Positions 23,957 through 32,563 of a stretch of 34,524 nucleotides of DNA are shown piece after piece. Position 1 is the first letter of the stretch. Each line of letters starts with the position of its first letter. The notes under the pieces were generated by a model. It was not told the origin of the DNA and made no database searches. It was given only the letters and a program-made list of their open reading frames with translations. The position numbers and the translations under genes were made by a program. This DNA comes from Nitrospirota bacterium (GTDB lineage: Bacteria; Nitrospirota; Nitrospiria; JACQCE01). The stretch covers positions 1 to 34,524 of the forward strand of contig JACQCE010000117.1 of assembly GCA_016201765.1 (NCBI GenBank). Direction: 5' to 3'.

Positions 23957-25160
23957 AAAATGGTTCAAAGACGGCATCAAGCGGCTCTACTATGCCGTCC
24001 GGACGCCGGCCTTGTGGCTGCTGCTGCCGTTTTTCGCCCGGTGGTCGACACCCATCGACCCGGAAGCGGTCCGCCGAATCGCGGTGATTCGCCTGGACCG
24101 GTTGGGCGATCTGGTGCTCACTCTTTCACTGCTTCGTGCGCTCAAACGGCGGTGGCCGGAGGCTGAAATCACGCTGGTCTGCCGCGAAACCGTGGCCCCC
24201 CTCGCGCAGGTGCAGCCCGAAGTCGACCGGCTGATGACGGTGAGGGGGATCTCGGGGCACCTGGGCGGCCGCGCGGGCCGGCTGCTCGAACAGGATGAAC
24301 GGCTGCAGCTTCACGCGCGGCTTCGCGCCGAACAGTTTGACCTGGTGATTGATCCTTTCAATGGTGAGGAGTTGGAAACCGCGTTGCTGGCCTGGCACAG
24401 TCGGGCGCGCTGCCGGGCGGGGTTTTCGACGGCCGGCCGCGGGCTCTATTTCACGCACGTGGCGGAGGCCCGCCCGGACCAGTCGTTTCTTCAGCAACAG
24501 CAGGCCCTGGCGGCGGCCATCGGTGTTGAACTCGATCCGGAGGAGCGGCCCTGCCTCCTGGTGACGCCGGGGGAGCGGGACACGGCCCTGGAGCGGCTGC
24601 GCCGCAGCGGGCTCGATCCGGCGCGGCCGATCATCGGCATTCATCCCGGCGGGTATTACCCGTCGCAGCGCTGGCCGTTGGGCCGGTTTCTGCAGGTGGC
24701 CCGGCAACTGGAAAAGCGGTGGCAGGTGGTCTTCTTCGGCACCCGCGCGGAGGAACGGCTCATCGCGCAAGTCGGCATGGACGTGGGGCAGCGGATTGCC
24801 GTCTTCTTCGGGCTGGAACTGCGGGAATTTATCGCCCTGCTGGGTTGCTGTCAGGTGCTGGCCTGCAACAACTCGGGGCCGTTGCATCTGGCGTCGGCCC
24901 TTGGCGTCCCGACGGTCTCGACCATGGGGCCGACCGATCCGATCCGCTGGCGGCCGGCCGGGGAGGGGCACCTGATCGTGCGCAAACCGCTCTGGTGCAG
25001 CCCCTGCGGAGAGGGTGAGTGCCCGTTGGGCACCCACGCGTGCATGACGGCGATCACGGTCGAGGAAATGACGGCCGCGGTCGAAGAGCAGATGGCCGCG
25101 GTGCGGGCATCCGGAGGCGGGGGCCCGGCCGCGACGCTGTTGGTGGAGGACGCCGCATGA
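23949..25160 (+). CDS. GT9-family glycosyltransferase (heptosyltransferase-like)
   Basis: 403 residues from the ATG at 23949, supported by GGAG upstream; the longer TTG-started frame is less likely. The signature IAVIRLDRLGDLVLTLSLLRALKRRWP is the GT9 opening. Later come GIHPGGYYPSQRWP, VVFFGTRAEERLI and NNSGPLHLASALGVPTVSTMGPTDPIRW, the ADP-heptose-type donor site. A C-terminal C-x2-C/C-x6-C cluster (SPCGEGECPLGTHACM) resembles the tail of many GT9 proteins. Family members add heptose or related sugars to lipid A-core or other glycans. In this operon it more likely acts on EPS. Its stop overlaps the small membrane protein gene as ATGA. Confidence 0.9.
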   Translation: MTRKWFKDGIKRLYYAVRTPALWLLLPFFARWSTPIDPEAVRRIAVIRLDRLGDLVLTLSLLRALKRRWPEAEITLVCRETVAPLAQVQPEVDRLMTVRGISGHLGGRAGRLLEQDERLQLHARLRAEQFDLVIDPFNGEELETALLAWHSRARCRAGFSTAGRGLYFTHVAEARPDQSFLQQQQALAAAIGVELDPEERPCLLVTPGERDTALERLRRSGLDPARPIIGIHPGGYYPSQRWPLGRFLQVARQLEKRWQVVFFGTRAEERLIAQVGMDVGQRIAVFFGLELREFIALLGCCQVLACNNSGPLHLASALGVPTVSTMGPTDPIRWRPAGEGHLIVRKPLWCSPCGEGECPLGTHACMTAITVEEMTAAVEEQMAAVRASGGGGPAATLLVEDAA

Positions 25161-25345
25161 ACCGGCGCTGGTTCTGGCAGGCGGCATTGGCGCTCGCCGC
25201 GGCCGCGCTCAGCGTCTATATCGCCTCGCTGGTGATGCAGTACTACGGGATGGGCTCGACGGCGTACGAACCGAAGGATTTTGAGCGGCAGCAACTCTAT
25301 GAGCAAACAGGGAAATCGGCGATCGAGTCATCAGGGCGTCGCTGA
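25157..25345 (+). CDS. Small single-pass membrane protein, 62 residues
   Basis: The ATG overlaps the GT9 stop (ATGA), so translation is coupled. The N-terminus MNRRWFWQ is followed by one hydrophobic helix (about residues 9-28, AALALAAAALSVYIASLVM). A short polar tail comes next (YYGMGSTAYEPKDFERQQLYEQTG). The positive-inside rule places the N-terminus in the cytosol and the tail in the periplasm. I do not recognise a family. The gene overlaps the next glycosyltransferase frame by 47 nt if that starts at 25299. Its coupled position within a glycan operon suggests an accessory subunit, for example a membrane tether for a glycosyltransferase or polymerase, but this is inferred. A non-coding reading is possible but less likely given the coupling and the clear helix. 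Confidence 0.6.
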   Translation: MNRRWFWQAALALAAAALSVYIASLVMQYYGMGSTAYEPKDFERQQLYEQTGKSAIESSGRR

Positions 25346-26801
25346 CCGACGGCGCCCCGTGTCGGCCCCGTCCGCCAGGCGGTGGGCCAGGCGTCCGTCC
25401 GCCGTTGGCTCAAACACCCCCCCGCCAGACCGTAACAACGGTTTGGGAGACGGGCGGGTCACGGTGTTGCATCTGATTACGAGACTGGATCGAGGCGGAT
25501 CAGCGGAGAATACCCTGCTCACCGTGATCGGACTGGATCCGAAGCGATATCGGGTGATCCTCGCCTCAGGCGCCTCGGCCGAATCGCACATGACCACGGA
25601 AGAGGCCAGGTCGTTGGAGCAGCGGCTTGCCGCCGCACGGGCGGCCGGCGTGGAGCTGGTGGTGATTCCGTCGCTCCTGCGTCGGCTGTCGCCCTGGCAC
25701 GACGGGGCGGCGCTGCTGGCCATCATTCGATTGATCCAACGATCCAAACCGCAGGTGGTGCACACCCATACGTCCAAAGCCGGGGCCCTGGGCCGTCTGG
25801 CCGCGAGACTGTGTCGGGTGCCGGCCATCGTACACACGCCCCATGGCCACATTTTTTACGGGTATTACGGGCGGTTGATCAGCGCCGCGTTTATTGCCGT
25901 GGAACGGTGGCTGGGGCGGGTGACCCACGCGCTGATCGCGTTGACCGAGGCCGGCAGAATGGAGTATCTGGAACGGCGGATTGCGCCGGCTGACCGGTTG
26001 TTTGCCATTCACAGCGGCATTGATCTGACGGCTTATGATCGGAACCGTTCGACGCCGGCTGTGGCGAGGAAAACCCTGGGGCTGCCGACCCGCGGGCCGA
26101 TCATCGGCGTGCTGGGACGATTGGAGCCGATCAAGGGCCATCGTTATCTGATCGACGCGATGCCGGCCATACTCAGTGAATTTCCCTCCGCGATCTTCCT
26201 GTTCGTGGGAGAGGGCCCGGAACGGGAGTCGCTGGCTCAACGCGCGGCGGTGCTCGGCGTGGCGGATCATCTCCGGATGGTCGGCGCCCAATTTGACCTG
26301 CCCGGGTATGTCGCCGCGTGCGATGTGATCGTCCAGCCGTCGTTGAACGAGGGAATGGGGCGGACCGTGCTGGAAGCGCTGGTCATGGGCAAGCCCGTTG
26401 TCGCCAGCCGGGTGGGGGGGCTGCCCGATCTGATCACCCACGGCGGCAACGGGTTGCTGGTGCCCCCGGCCGCTCCGTCGGCGCTCGCCCACGCGGTCTG
26501 CTCGCTCTTGTGGGACCCCGTGCGACTGAGACGGATGAGCGAAACGGCTCATCGTTCGGTCGGGAGCCGGTTCAGCGCGCAGGCGATGGTGGAGGCGATC
26601 GACCGCCTCTACAGGGGGTTGCTTGACGTCGACCAGGCGATCCGCGGCGTCGGCCTCGACTCGACCCGTGCCGCGCGTTCCGCGGGCCGCCGGCGTCGGT
26701 CATCGAATGTGGGGGCCCGTGCGGAAGGGAAATCCCCCAAAAGCTCCGCGTTTGGGTCGGCGATGCCCTCACGCCCCGGGCGGACGCGGCGTCGTGGTTA
26801 A
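25299..26801 (+). CDS. GT4-family glycosyltransferase with basic tails
   Basis: About 500 residues if started at the ATG at 25299. The GT4 core begins at VTVLHLITRLDRGGSAENTLL, so a GTG at 25464 is a credible alternative start. Recognisable parts are VVHTHTSKAGALGRLAA, VHTPHGHIFYGYYG, IGVLGRLEPIKGHRYLI, LFVGEGPERESL, and the EGMGRTVLEALVMGKPVVASRVGGLPDL donor site. It is related to the WcaL/EpsD-type GT4 group. The N-terminal 55 residues and C-terminal 60 residues are Arg/Ser/Pro-rich, without domain character, and may be read-through of GC-rich spacer. It overlaps the upstream small membrane gene by 47 nt and the PHP gene by 8 nt. It probably adds one sugar to the EPS unit. Confidence 0.85.
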   Translation: MSKQGNRRSSHQGVADRRRPVSAPSARRWARRPSAVGSNTPPPDRNNGLGDGRVTVLHLITRLDRGGSAENTLLTVIGLDPKRYRVILASGASAESHMTTEEARSLEQRLAAARAAGVELVVIPSLLRRLSPWHDGAALLAIIRLIQRSKPQVVHTHTSKAGALGRLAARLCRVPAIVHTPHGHIFYGYYGRLISAAFIAVERWLGRVTHALIALTEAGRMEYLERRIAPADRLFAIHSGIDLTAYDRNRSTPAVARKTLGLPTRGPIIGVLGRLEPIKGHRYLIDAMPAILSEFPSAIFLFVGEGPERESLAQRAAVLGVADHLRMVGAQFDLPGYVAACDVIVQPSLNEGMGRTVLEALVMGKPVVASRVGGLPDLITHGGNGLLVPPAAPSALAHAVCSLLWDPVRLRRMSETAHRSVGSRFSAQAMVEAIDRLYRGLLDVDQAIRGVGLDSTRAARSAGRRRRSSNVGARAEGKSPKSSAFGSAMPSRPGRTRRRG

Positions 26802-28377
26802 AGCGTTTCTTGCAGTTCTTCTGGTGTCGGGGGGGGGTGTCTGGGGCGCCGGTTGGGCAGGTGCCGCGTCCGCCTCTTCCGTCCATCAAATCGCCCTGGC
26901 CGTTCACGTCCATTCCACCCTCAGCACCGGCTCGCTCTCCCTGGAGGAGCTGGCATCGCGGGCGCGGGAGGGCGGTCTGGACGGTCTGGTGCTGACGGAC
27001 AATTACAACCTGCATGTCGACTACGGGGTGTGGCCGCTGCGCGGCCTGCTCCGGTACGGCGTGAACTATCCGTCGGTCCGCCGATCCGGCGCCGCGGCGT
27101 ACCTGAACGAGATCCATGCCCTTCAGCGGCGCCACCCCGATCTGCTGGTCATTCCAGGCGTGGAAGTCATGCCCCATTATTTTTGGACCGGTTCGCTTTG
27201 GCAGGGGAACCTCACCCTGCACAACACGCAGAAAAATCTGTTACTGGTCGGGCTTGACGACCCGGAGCAACTCACCGCCGTCATCGAGGGCGACCGGTCG
27301 GCCTGGCGTCCGGCGCTCTTCTGGCCGCTGCTGTTGGCGGGGCCCGCGGTCTGGCTGTGGAAGAGGGAACGGGTGGTCGAGGTGAAGATGCGATTTTTTC
27401 AACTCTCCAGACGCCGCCGCCGGCGTCCGGAGGCGATCGCCGTGGCGGTGGTGGGCGGACTGTTGTTGATGAATAATCTGGTGTCGGCCCATGGCACCTC
27501 CACACGAGACGACCCCTACGGACCGGATCCCGGCGATGCGCCGGCACAGCGGCTGATCGATGCCGCGCGCGCGGCCGGCGGGTTGAGTTTCTGGTCGCTG
27601 CCGGAGGCGATCGACGATCATCACTATCGCATGTCGGATCTGGCCAGCCAGGACGGCACGCTGGGCCCGCTCGGATTGATCGGCACGCTGCTGGCCTGGT
27701 ACGGCGGAACGGTGAGCGTGCGGACCAACCCCTATCCGGAATCTCTGGCAAATACGACCGGCTACACCGGTTTTGGCGCCGTCTACCAGGATCACGTCCG
27801 GGCGACGGAGCCCGGAGCCGAATGGGACCGGTTGTTGCGCGTCTATCTGGACGGCGTGAGGGCGGAACCGGTCTGGGGCATCGGCGAACTGGCCTATCAC
27901 GATGAGGGGTTGGGGCGCAAACGGTTCACCGATGTCCAGACGGTGGTGCTGGCGGAATCTCGCTCTGTGACGGCCGTGGTCTCGGCGTTGCGCCGCGGCG
28001 CGTTTTATGCCCGCCAACGTCAACCCGAATGGGGATTGACCTTGGACCAATGGTCGGTTCATCACGGGGGTGATCAGACGATCGCCCCCGCGGAAGCCGG
28101 TTCCGGCCAGACACTGAGCGCAGCATCCGGTCTCCCCGTGACGGTGGGGCTGGCCGTCTCCGCCAGCGACGGTCGATCCGCACCGGTCAGGGTGAGGGTC
28201 ATCAAGAACGGCCGGGTGTGGCGGGAATTCACGGCACAGACCCCGTTTGATCAGCAATGGACCGATGTCGCGCCGCCGGCCAACGGCCGGGCCTACTATC
28301 GAGTGGAAGTGGGGCACGGCGACCAGCATCTGCTCTCCAACCCCATTTTTCTCAACGCCATCGCGTCGACCGGGTAG
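26794..28377 (+). CDS. PHP-domain protein with signal sequence and internal membrane segments
   Basis: 527 residues from the GTG at 26794; the frame is open upstream to 26623 but only as an Arg/Pro-rich shadow. An N-terminal hydrophobic segment (AFLAVLLVSGGGVWGAG) acts as signal or anchor. The PHP metal site is recognisable: HVHS (38-41), LTDNYN (67-72), IPGVEVMPHYF (120-130). Two hydrophobic stretches (about 172-188 and 213-230) separate the PHP start from the rest, with a very basic RRRRRR loop between them. Later parts (LSFWSLPEAIDDHHY, GIGELAYHDEG) supply further His/Asp residues, and a beta-rich C-terminal domain ends the protein. PHP proteins are metal-dependent phosphoesterases. In glycan loci some dephosphorylate BY-kinases or lipid intermediates. 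The substrate here is unknown. Confidence 0.8.
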   Translation: MVKAFLAVLLVSGGGVWGAGWAGAASASSVHQIALAVHVHSTLSTGSLSLEELASRAREGGLDGLVLTDNYNLHVDYGVWPLRGLLRYGVNYPSVRRSGAAAYLNEIHALQRRHPDLLVIPGVEVMPHYFWTGSLWQGNLTLHNTQKNLLLVGLDDPEQLTAVIEGDRSAWRPALFWPLLLAGPAVWLWKRERVVEVKMRFFQLSRRRRRRPEAIAVAVVGGLLLMNNLVSAHGTSTRDDPYGPDPGDAPAQRLIDAARAAGGLSFWSLPEAIDDHHYRMSDLASQDGTLGPLGLIGTLLAWYGGTVSVRTNPYPESLANTTGYTGFGAVYQDHVRATEPGAEWDRLLRVYLDGVRAEPVWGIGELAYHDEGLGRKRFTDVQTVVLAESRSVTAVVSALRRGAFYARQRQPEWGLTLDQWSVHHGGDQTIAPAEAGSGQTLSAASGLPVTVGLAVSASDGRSAPVRVRVIKNGRVWREFTAQTPFDQQWTDVAPPANGRAYYRVEVGHGDQHLLSNPIFLNAIASTG

Positions 28378-28441
28378 GCGGGAGAAGAGACGGTAAATGG
28401 TACTGAACATCGGACGTGACGTCTCGCGGAGCTCGACGTAA

Positions 28442-30346
28442 ATGTGCGGCATTTGCGGATTCGTCGGACTTCATGACGGCGCGCTCCTGAGCCGGATGAC
28501 CCAACGGCTCGTCCACCGCGGTCCCGATGACGAGGGATCCTATCTGGAGGGGACGACGGGCCTGGCCATGCGGCGGCTCAGCATTATTGACCTGACCGGC
28601 GGCCATCAGCCGATCGCGAACGAAGACGGCACCGTCAGGATCATCTTCAACGGGGAGATCTACAACTACCGTGAACTGCGCGAGGCGTTGATCGCGAAGG
28701 GCCACACGTTCACCACGCACAGCGACACGGAGGTGATCGTTCATCTGTACGAGGAGTATGGCGACGCCTGCGTGGAACGGTTGCGGGGGATGTTCGCCTT
28801 CGCGCTCTGGGACGCGCGTCAGGAACAGCTGCTGTTGGCGCGCGACCGGCTGGGGATCAAGCCGCTGTACTATCTGGTCCACCACGGTGCGCTGCTCTTT
28901 GCCTCCGAACTGAAAGCGCTCCTGGAGTATGACGGCCTGCAAAAAACGATTGATCCCAGGGCGCTGGCGTCGTTCCTGACCTTCCTCTACATACCCTCGC
29001 CCGGGACCATCCTGACGGGCGTTCGCAAGCTGCCGCCGGCCCATCTGTTGCGGTACCGGAAGGGAGAGCTGTCGCTGCGTTCCTACTGGCGTCCGGGGTT
29101 TCCGAACGAACGGGAGCGCCGGCGCTTGCTCCGCCGGCACCCCCGCGACATCGCCGACGAGTTGAAGTCGCTTGTCACGGAGTCGGTCCGCGCGCATCTG
29201 ATCAGTGACGTCCCCCTGGGTGTGTTCCTGTCGGGCGGGCTGGATTCGGGCAGTATCGCCGCCCTGATGGCCCGAGAATCGTCCGGCCCGATCGACACCT
29301 TCACCATCGGGTACGGGGAGGAGGCCGCCTCGTATAACGAGCTCGATGCCGCCCGGACGGTGGCGCGGCACATCGGGTCGAACCATCATGAAGAGATCGT
29401 CACCCCGGACGTGATGGGATTGCTGCCCAAGCTGGTCTGGCATCTGGACGAACCCTTCGCCGATTCGTCGTTGATTCCGACCTATCTGGTTTCGGCGTCG
29501 GCCCGGAGGCACGTGACCGTGGCCCTGACCGGAATCGGCGGCGACGAGTTGTTCGGCGGGTACCCGCGCTATCTCGGGGCCCGACTGGCCGCCGGATACT
29601 CGCGGCTGCCGATGTGGGCGCGCCGGACGCTTGCCGGTCTGGCCGACCGTGTGCCGGAATCGACCGGGAGTCGCAACGCGGCCGGCTGGGTCAAGCGGTT
29701 TCTGAAGAGCGGGCCGCTGTCGCCGCGCGAGCGCTATCTGTCGTGGATTTCCTTTTACGACGAGAGGGGACTGCACGCGCTGCTGGCCCCGCCCATGCAG
29801 GCCGCCGTCGGCGACACGGCCTCGCTCTGGGATGCGCACCGACAGTGGTACGATCACCCCGATGCCCTGGCCATCCTGGACCGCGTCTTTTCCGTGGATG
29901 TGCAGGGCTATCTGGCTGACGATCTGCTGATGCTGGGAGACAAGATGAGCATGGCGGCCTCGCTCGAGTTGCGCGTGCCCTATTGCGACCACCGGCTGCT
30001 CGAATATGCGGCGTCCATTCCCGCCGAGGTCAAAGTCCGCGGATTGACCTTGAAGGCGTTGTTTCGTGATGCCATCCGGGAACTGATCCCGTCCGAGATC
30101 CTGCACAGGGACAAGCAGGGCTTCATGGTGCCGATCGGGCAGTGGTTGAATCGCGAGCTGAAACCCCTTGTGCGTGAACTGCTCTCGGAAGGGGCGATCC
30201 TGAAACGGGGCTATTTCAACCCCGCGGAGGTGTCACGATTGTTGAAGGAGCATGAATCAGGGCGGAGAAATCTCTCCGACCAAATCTTCGCCTTGCTGGT
30301 GCTGGAACTCTGGCATCGCATCTATCTGGACGGGGAGCGCTGGTGA
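28442..30346 (+). CDS. asnB: Asparagine synthase-type glutamine amidotransferase
   Basis: 634 residues. Met removal would expose Cys2, the class-II glutaminase nucleophile (MCGICGFVG). NGEIYN (70-75) and HSDTEV complete that domain. The synthetase half has SGGLDSG (264-270), the ATP-pyrophosphatase loop, plus DEPFADSS and ALTGIGGDELFGGYPRY. Full-length domains suggest a working amidotransferase. In EPS loci such AsnB-like enzymes are thought to amidate sugar acids or peptide parts rather than make free asparagine, and a close relative is a standard part of exosortase EPS clusters. It lacks the features that would make it an obvious lasso cyclase, since the glutaminase half is intact. SD-like GGAG lies 13 nt before the ATG. 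It overlaps the last GT4 by 4 nt. The symbol follows the family name. Confidence 0.9.
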   Translation: MCGICGFVGLHDGALLSRMTQRLVHRGPDDEGSYLEGTTGLAMRRLSIIDLTGGHQPIANEDGTVRIIFNGEIYNYRELREALIAKGHTFTTHSDTEVIVHLYEEYGDACVERLRGMFAFALWDARQEQLLLARDRLGIKPLYYLVHHGALLFASELKALLEYDGLQKTIDPRALASFLTFLYIPSPGTILTGVRKLPPAHLLRYRKGELSLRSYWRPGFPNERERRRLLRRHPRDIADELKSLVTESVRAHLISDVPLGVFLSGGLDSGSIAALMARESSGPIDTFTIGYGEEAASYNELDAARTVARHIGSNHHEEIVTPDVMGLLPKLVWHLDEPFADSSLIPTYLVSASARRHVTVALTGIGGDELFGGYPRYLGARLAAGYSRLPMWARRTLAGLADRVPESTGSRNAAGWVKRFLKSGPLSPRERYLSWISFYDERGLHALLAPPMQAAVGDTASLWDAHRQWYDHPDALAILDRVFSVDVQGYLADDLLMLGDKMSMAASLELRVPYCDHRLLEYAASIPAEVKVRGLTLKALFRDAIRELIPSEILHRDKQGFMVPIGQWLNRELKPLVRELLSEGAILKRGYFNPAEVSRLLKEHESGRRNLSDQIFALLVLELWHRIYLDGERW

Positions 30347-31566
30347 AGCTGCTGGTGGTGGCCGATGTGCCGATTCACCGCCTCGACGGCGGGGCGAGCC
30401 GGGTCCTGCATGAAGAAACGACGCGCCTGGCGGCCAGGGGCCATGCGGTGCGTCTCCTGACCCGTCAGGTGGACCCGGCGTGGCCCGAAGCGGAATGCAT
30501 CGACGGCGTGCGGGTCCATCACTATCGTCCCGACCAGACGCACGCGGCCGCGTTTCTTTTCTCGACCCTCATCCGCGCCCGGGCCCTGTTCGACCGTCTG
30601 CTGGCGGAGGAGCCGGTTGATCTGATCCATCTTCATCAACCTCTTTCGGCGGCGGGCGTGCTGCGGTCGCCGCGCAGCCGGTCGATTCCGACGCTTTACA
30701 CCTGCCATTCGCTGGCGTTCGAAGAGTATGACACGCGCGAGCCGGATGCCAACCCGATCCTGGCCGCGCTCCATTCGTGGGGCCGGAAACGGCTTGAGCG
30801 GAACGCCATCGAACAGAGCCGCCGGGTGACGACACTGAGCGAATTCATGCGACAACGCGTGCACGCGCGGCATGGCGCGCCGCTGGAGCGGATCGATGTC
30901 ATCCCAGGCGGGGTGAACGAAATGCGGTTTCGCCCCGCGCCCGACAAGCCGTCCGTGCGCGCGAAATTAGGACTGCCCGCGGGGCGGTTCATGCTCTTCA
31001 CCGTGAGAAACCTCGTGCCGCGCATGGGGCTCGACAACCTCATCCTGGCCATGCGACGGGTGGTGCGTGGCGCCCCCGGCGCCCTCCTGGTGATCGGGGG
31101 AACGGGGCGGTTGCGGGGGCGGCTGGAATCGCTGGTGGAGGAACACCACCTCAATGAGCATGTTCGTTTCACCGGCTTCATTTCTGAGGACGAGCTGCCC
31201 CTCTATTATCAGGCGGCCGATCTGTTTGTGCTGCCGACGGTGCAACTGGAGGGTTTCGGATTGGTGACCGTGGAGGCGCTCGCGTCAGGGTTGCCGGTGG
31301 TGGGCACGCGGATCGGCGGCACACCGGAGATCCTGGAAGCACTCGACCCGGGACTGCTGTTCGCTTCTCCGGATCCCGCCGCGCTGGCCGGGCTCATCGT
31401 GGACAAATACCGGTTGTGGGCGCCTCAGCCCGAACAGTATGCCGAGATGAGCCGCCGATGCCGCCGTCATGTGGAGGCGCACTTCACCTGGCAGCGGCAC
31501 GTTGAACGGCTCGAGTCGTTGTACGACCGACTGCTGTCGGAATCAGGCCGTCATCGCCGCGGATGA
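30343..31566 (+). CDS. GT4-family glycosyltransferase, last gene of the EPS operon
   Basis: GTG start overlapping the amidotransferase stop, 407 residues. It opens MKLLVVADVPIHRLDGGASRVLHEET, then LIHLHQPLSAAG and TLYTCHSLAFEEYD. VIPGGVNEMRFRP, FTVRNLVPRMGLDNLI and EGFGLVTVEALASGLPVVGTRIGGTPEIL follow. Both Glu residues of the donor-site motif are present. It transfers a sugar from a nucleotide-sugar donor in the cytosol, presumably to the lipid-linked EPS precursor. Its stop codon lies within a 16-bp perfect palindrome, and the pirin gene has its own promoter after it, so the operon probably ends here. Confidence 0.92.
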   Translation: MKLLVVADVPIHRLDGGASRVLHEETTRLAARGHAVRLLTRQVDPAWPEAECIDGVRVHHYRPDQTHAAAFLFSTLIRARALFDRLLAEEPVDLIHLHQPLSAAGVLRSPRSRSIPTLYTCHSLAFEEYDTREPDANPILAALHSWGRKRLERNAIEQSRRVTTLSEFMRQRVHARHGAPLERIDVIPGGVNEMRFRPAPDKPSVRAKLGLPAGRFMLFTVRNLVPRMGLDNLILAMRRVVRGAPGALLVIGGTGRLRGRLESLVEEHHLNEHVRFTGFISEDELPLYYQAADLFVLPTVQLEGFGLVTVEALASGLPVVGTRIGGTPEILEALDPGLLFASPDPAALAGLIVDKYRLWAPQPEQYAEMSRRCRRHVEAHFTWQRHVERLESLYDRLLSESGRHRRG

Positions 31567-31574
31567 TCATCCGC
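31559..31574. repeat. Perfect 16-bp palindrome at the operon end
   Basis: GCGGATGATCATCCGC reads the same on both strands and spans the glycosyltransferase stop codon. It lies 20 nt upstream of the pirin -35 box and has no T tract, so an operator is likelier than a terminator. Could be chance. Confidence 0.4.
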
Positions 31575-31594
31575 CCGGCTGTGTGATCCGATTC

Positions 31595-31624
31595 TTGCGC
31601 GTGATCCCTCCCATTGCTTATACT
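31595..31624 (+). promoter_or_regulatory. Putative promoter of the pirin gene
   Basis: TTGCGC (31595-31600), 18-nt spacer, TATACT (31619-31624), 30 nt before the ATG and its GGGAGGTGA ribosome binding site. Confidence 0.45.
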
Positions 31625-31654
31625 CCCTGTGCACGTGTGAACAGGGAGGTGAAC

Positions 31655-32563
31655 ATGGGGACCATTCGGGCCGTTGATCGTTTGATGCAAAGTCGACCCA
31701 CGATTGAAGGGGCCGGCGTCAAACTGAAACGCGCGTTCGGATCACCCCACCTGCCATTGTTCGATCCGTTTCTGCTTCTGGACGATTTTCATTCCGACAA
31801 CCCGGAGGACTATCTGGCCGGATTCCCCATGCACCCGCATCGCGGCATCGAGACGATCACCTATCTGTTGCAGGGGCGGGTCCTGCACAAGGACAGCATG
31901 GGCCACAGCGGCGCCATCGAGGCGGGGGACGTGCAGTGGATGACGGCCGGCGGCGGCATCATCCACGAAGAAATGCCCCAGGTCTCGCAGCCTGCACTCT
32001 GGGGATTTCAGCTCTGGGCCAATCTTCCGGCCGCGCAGAAGATGATGGCGCCCCGGTATCAGGAAATCCGGCGCGACCAGATCCCCGCGGTGTCCCCGGC
32101 CCCCGGCGTGACAGTGCACGTCATCTGCGGCCGGGTGGCGGGCGTGGAGGGACCGGTCCGCGAGATCGTCATCGATCCCGAATATCTCGACGTGACGGTG
32201 GCGCCCCAGACGCAATACGACCATCCGGTCAAGGCGGGCCACCGCGTGTTCGCCTACGTGCTGGACGGTGAAGGCCGATTCGGCGGTCAGGACGGCCGAT
32301 CGGCGGGAGTCGAAACGGTCGTCCTCTTCGCCGATGGGGACGTGGTCCGGGTCGCCGTGGCGGGGCGGGCGGTCCGGTTTCTGCTCGTCTCCGGCAAACC
32401 GATCGGCGAGCCGATCGCCTGGGGCGGACCGATCGTGATGAACACGCGGGAGGAGCTGACCCGGGCATTCGAGGAGTACCGGGACGGCACCTTTCTGCAG
32501 GCCGGACCGTCTACAGCCCGACGCCCCACACGGCCCGGACCGCAACGCCGATCGCGTAACTGA
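31655..32563 (+). CDS. Pirin family protein
   Basis: 302 residues from the ATG at 31655, which follows GGGAGGTGA; the open frame extends upstream into the glycosyltransferase gene without support. It is a bicupin. The pirin metal site is seen in MHPHRGIETITYLLQGRVLHKDS and GDVQWMTAGGGIIHEE (three His and one Glu in the N-terminal cupin). The second cupin lies after FQLWANLP. Pirins bind iron or other metals. Some have quercetin 2,3-dioxygenase activity and others act as redox-linked regulators; the physiological role is unclear in most bacteria. The last 53 nt overlap the 3' end of the convergent MbfA-like gene, so antisense interference is possible. Confidence 0.93.
   Translation: MGTIRAVDRLMQSRPTIEGAGVKLKRAFGSPHLPLFDPFLLLDDFHSDNPEDYLAGFPMHPHRGIETITYLLQGRVLHKDSMGHSGAIEAGDVQWMTAGGGIIHEEMPQVSQPALWGFQLWANLPAAQKMMAPRYQEIRRDQIPAVSPAPGVTVHVICGRVAGVEGPVREIVIDPEYLDVTVAPQTQYDHPVKAGHRVFAYVLDGEGRFGGQDGRSAGVETVVLFADGDVVRVAVAGRAVRFLLVSGKPIGEPIAWGGPIVMNTREELTRAFEEYRDGTFLQAGPSTARRPTRPGPQRRSRN

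Noticed and set aside
28352-30106. 584-residue open frame on the minus strand
   Set aside because: Antisense to the amidotransferase, low-complexity Gln/Arg/Gly translation, no recognisable domain.
28442-30346. AsnB-like protein as a lasso-peptide cyclase for the 54-residue peptide
   Set aside because: The glutaminase half with Cys2 is intact, the gene lies 15 kb away inside the EPS operon, and no lasso leader peptidase gene is present.
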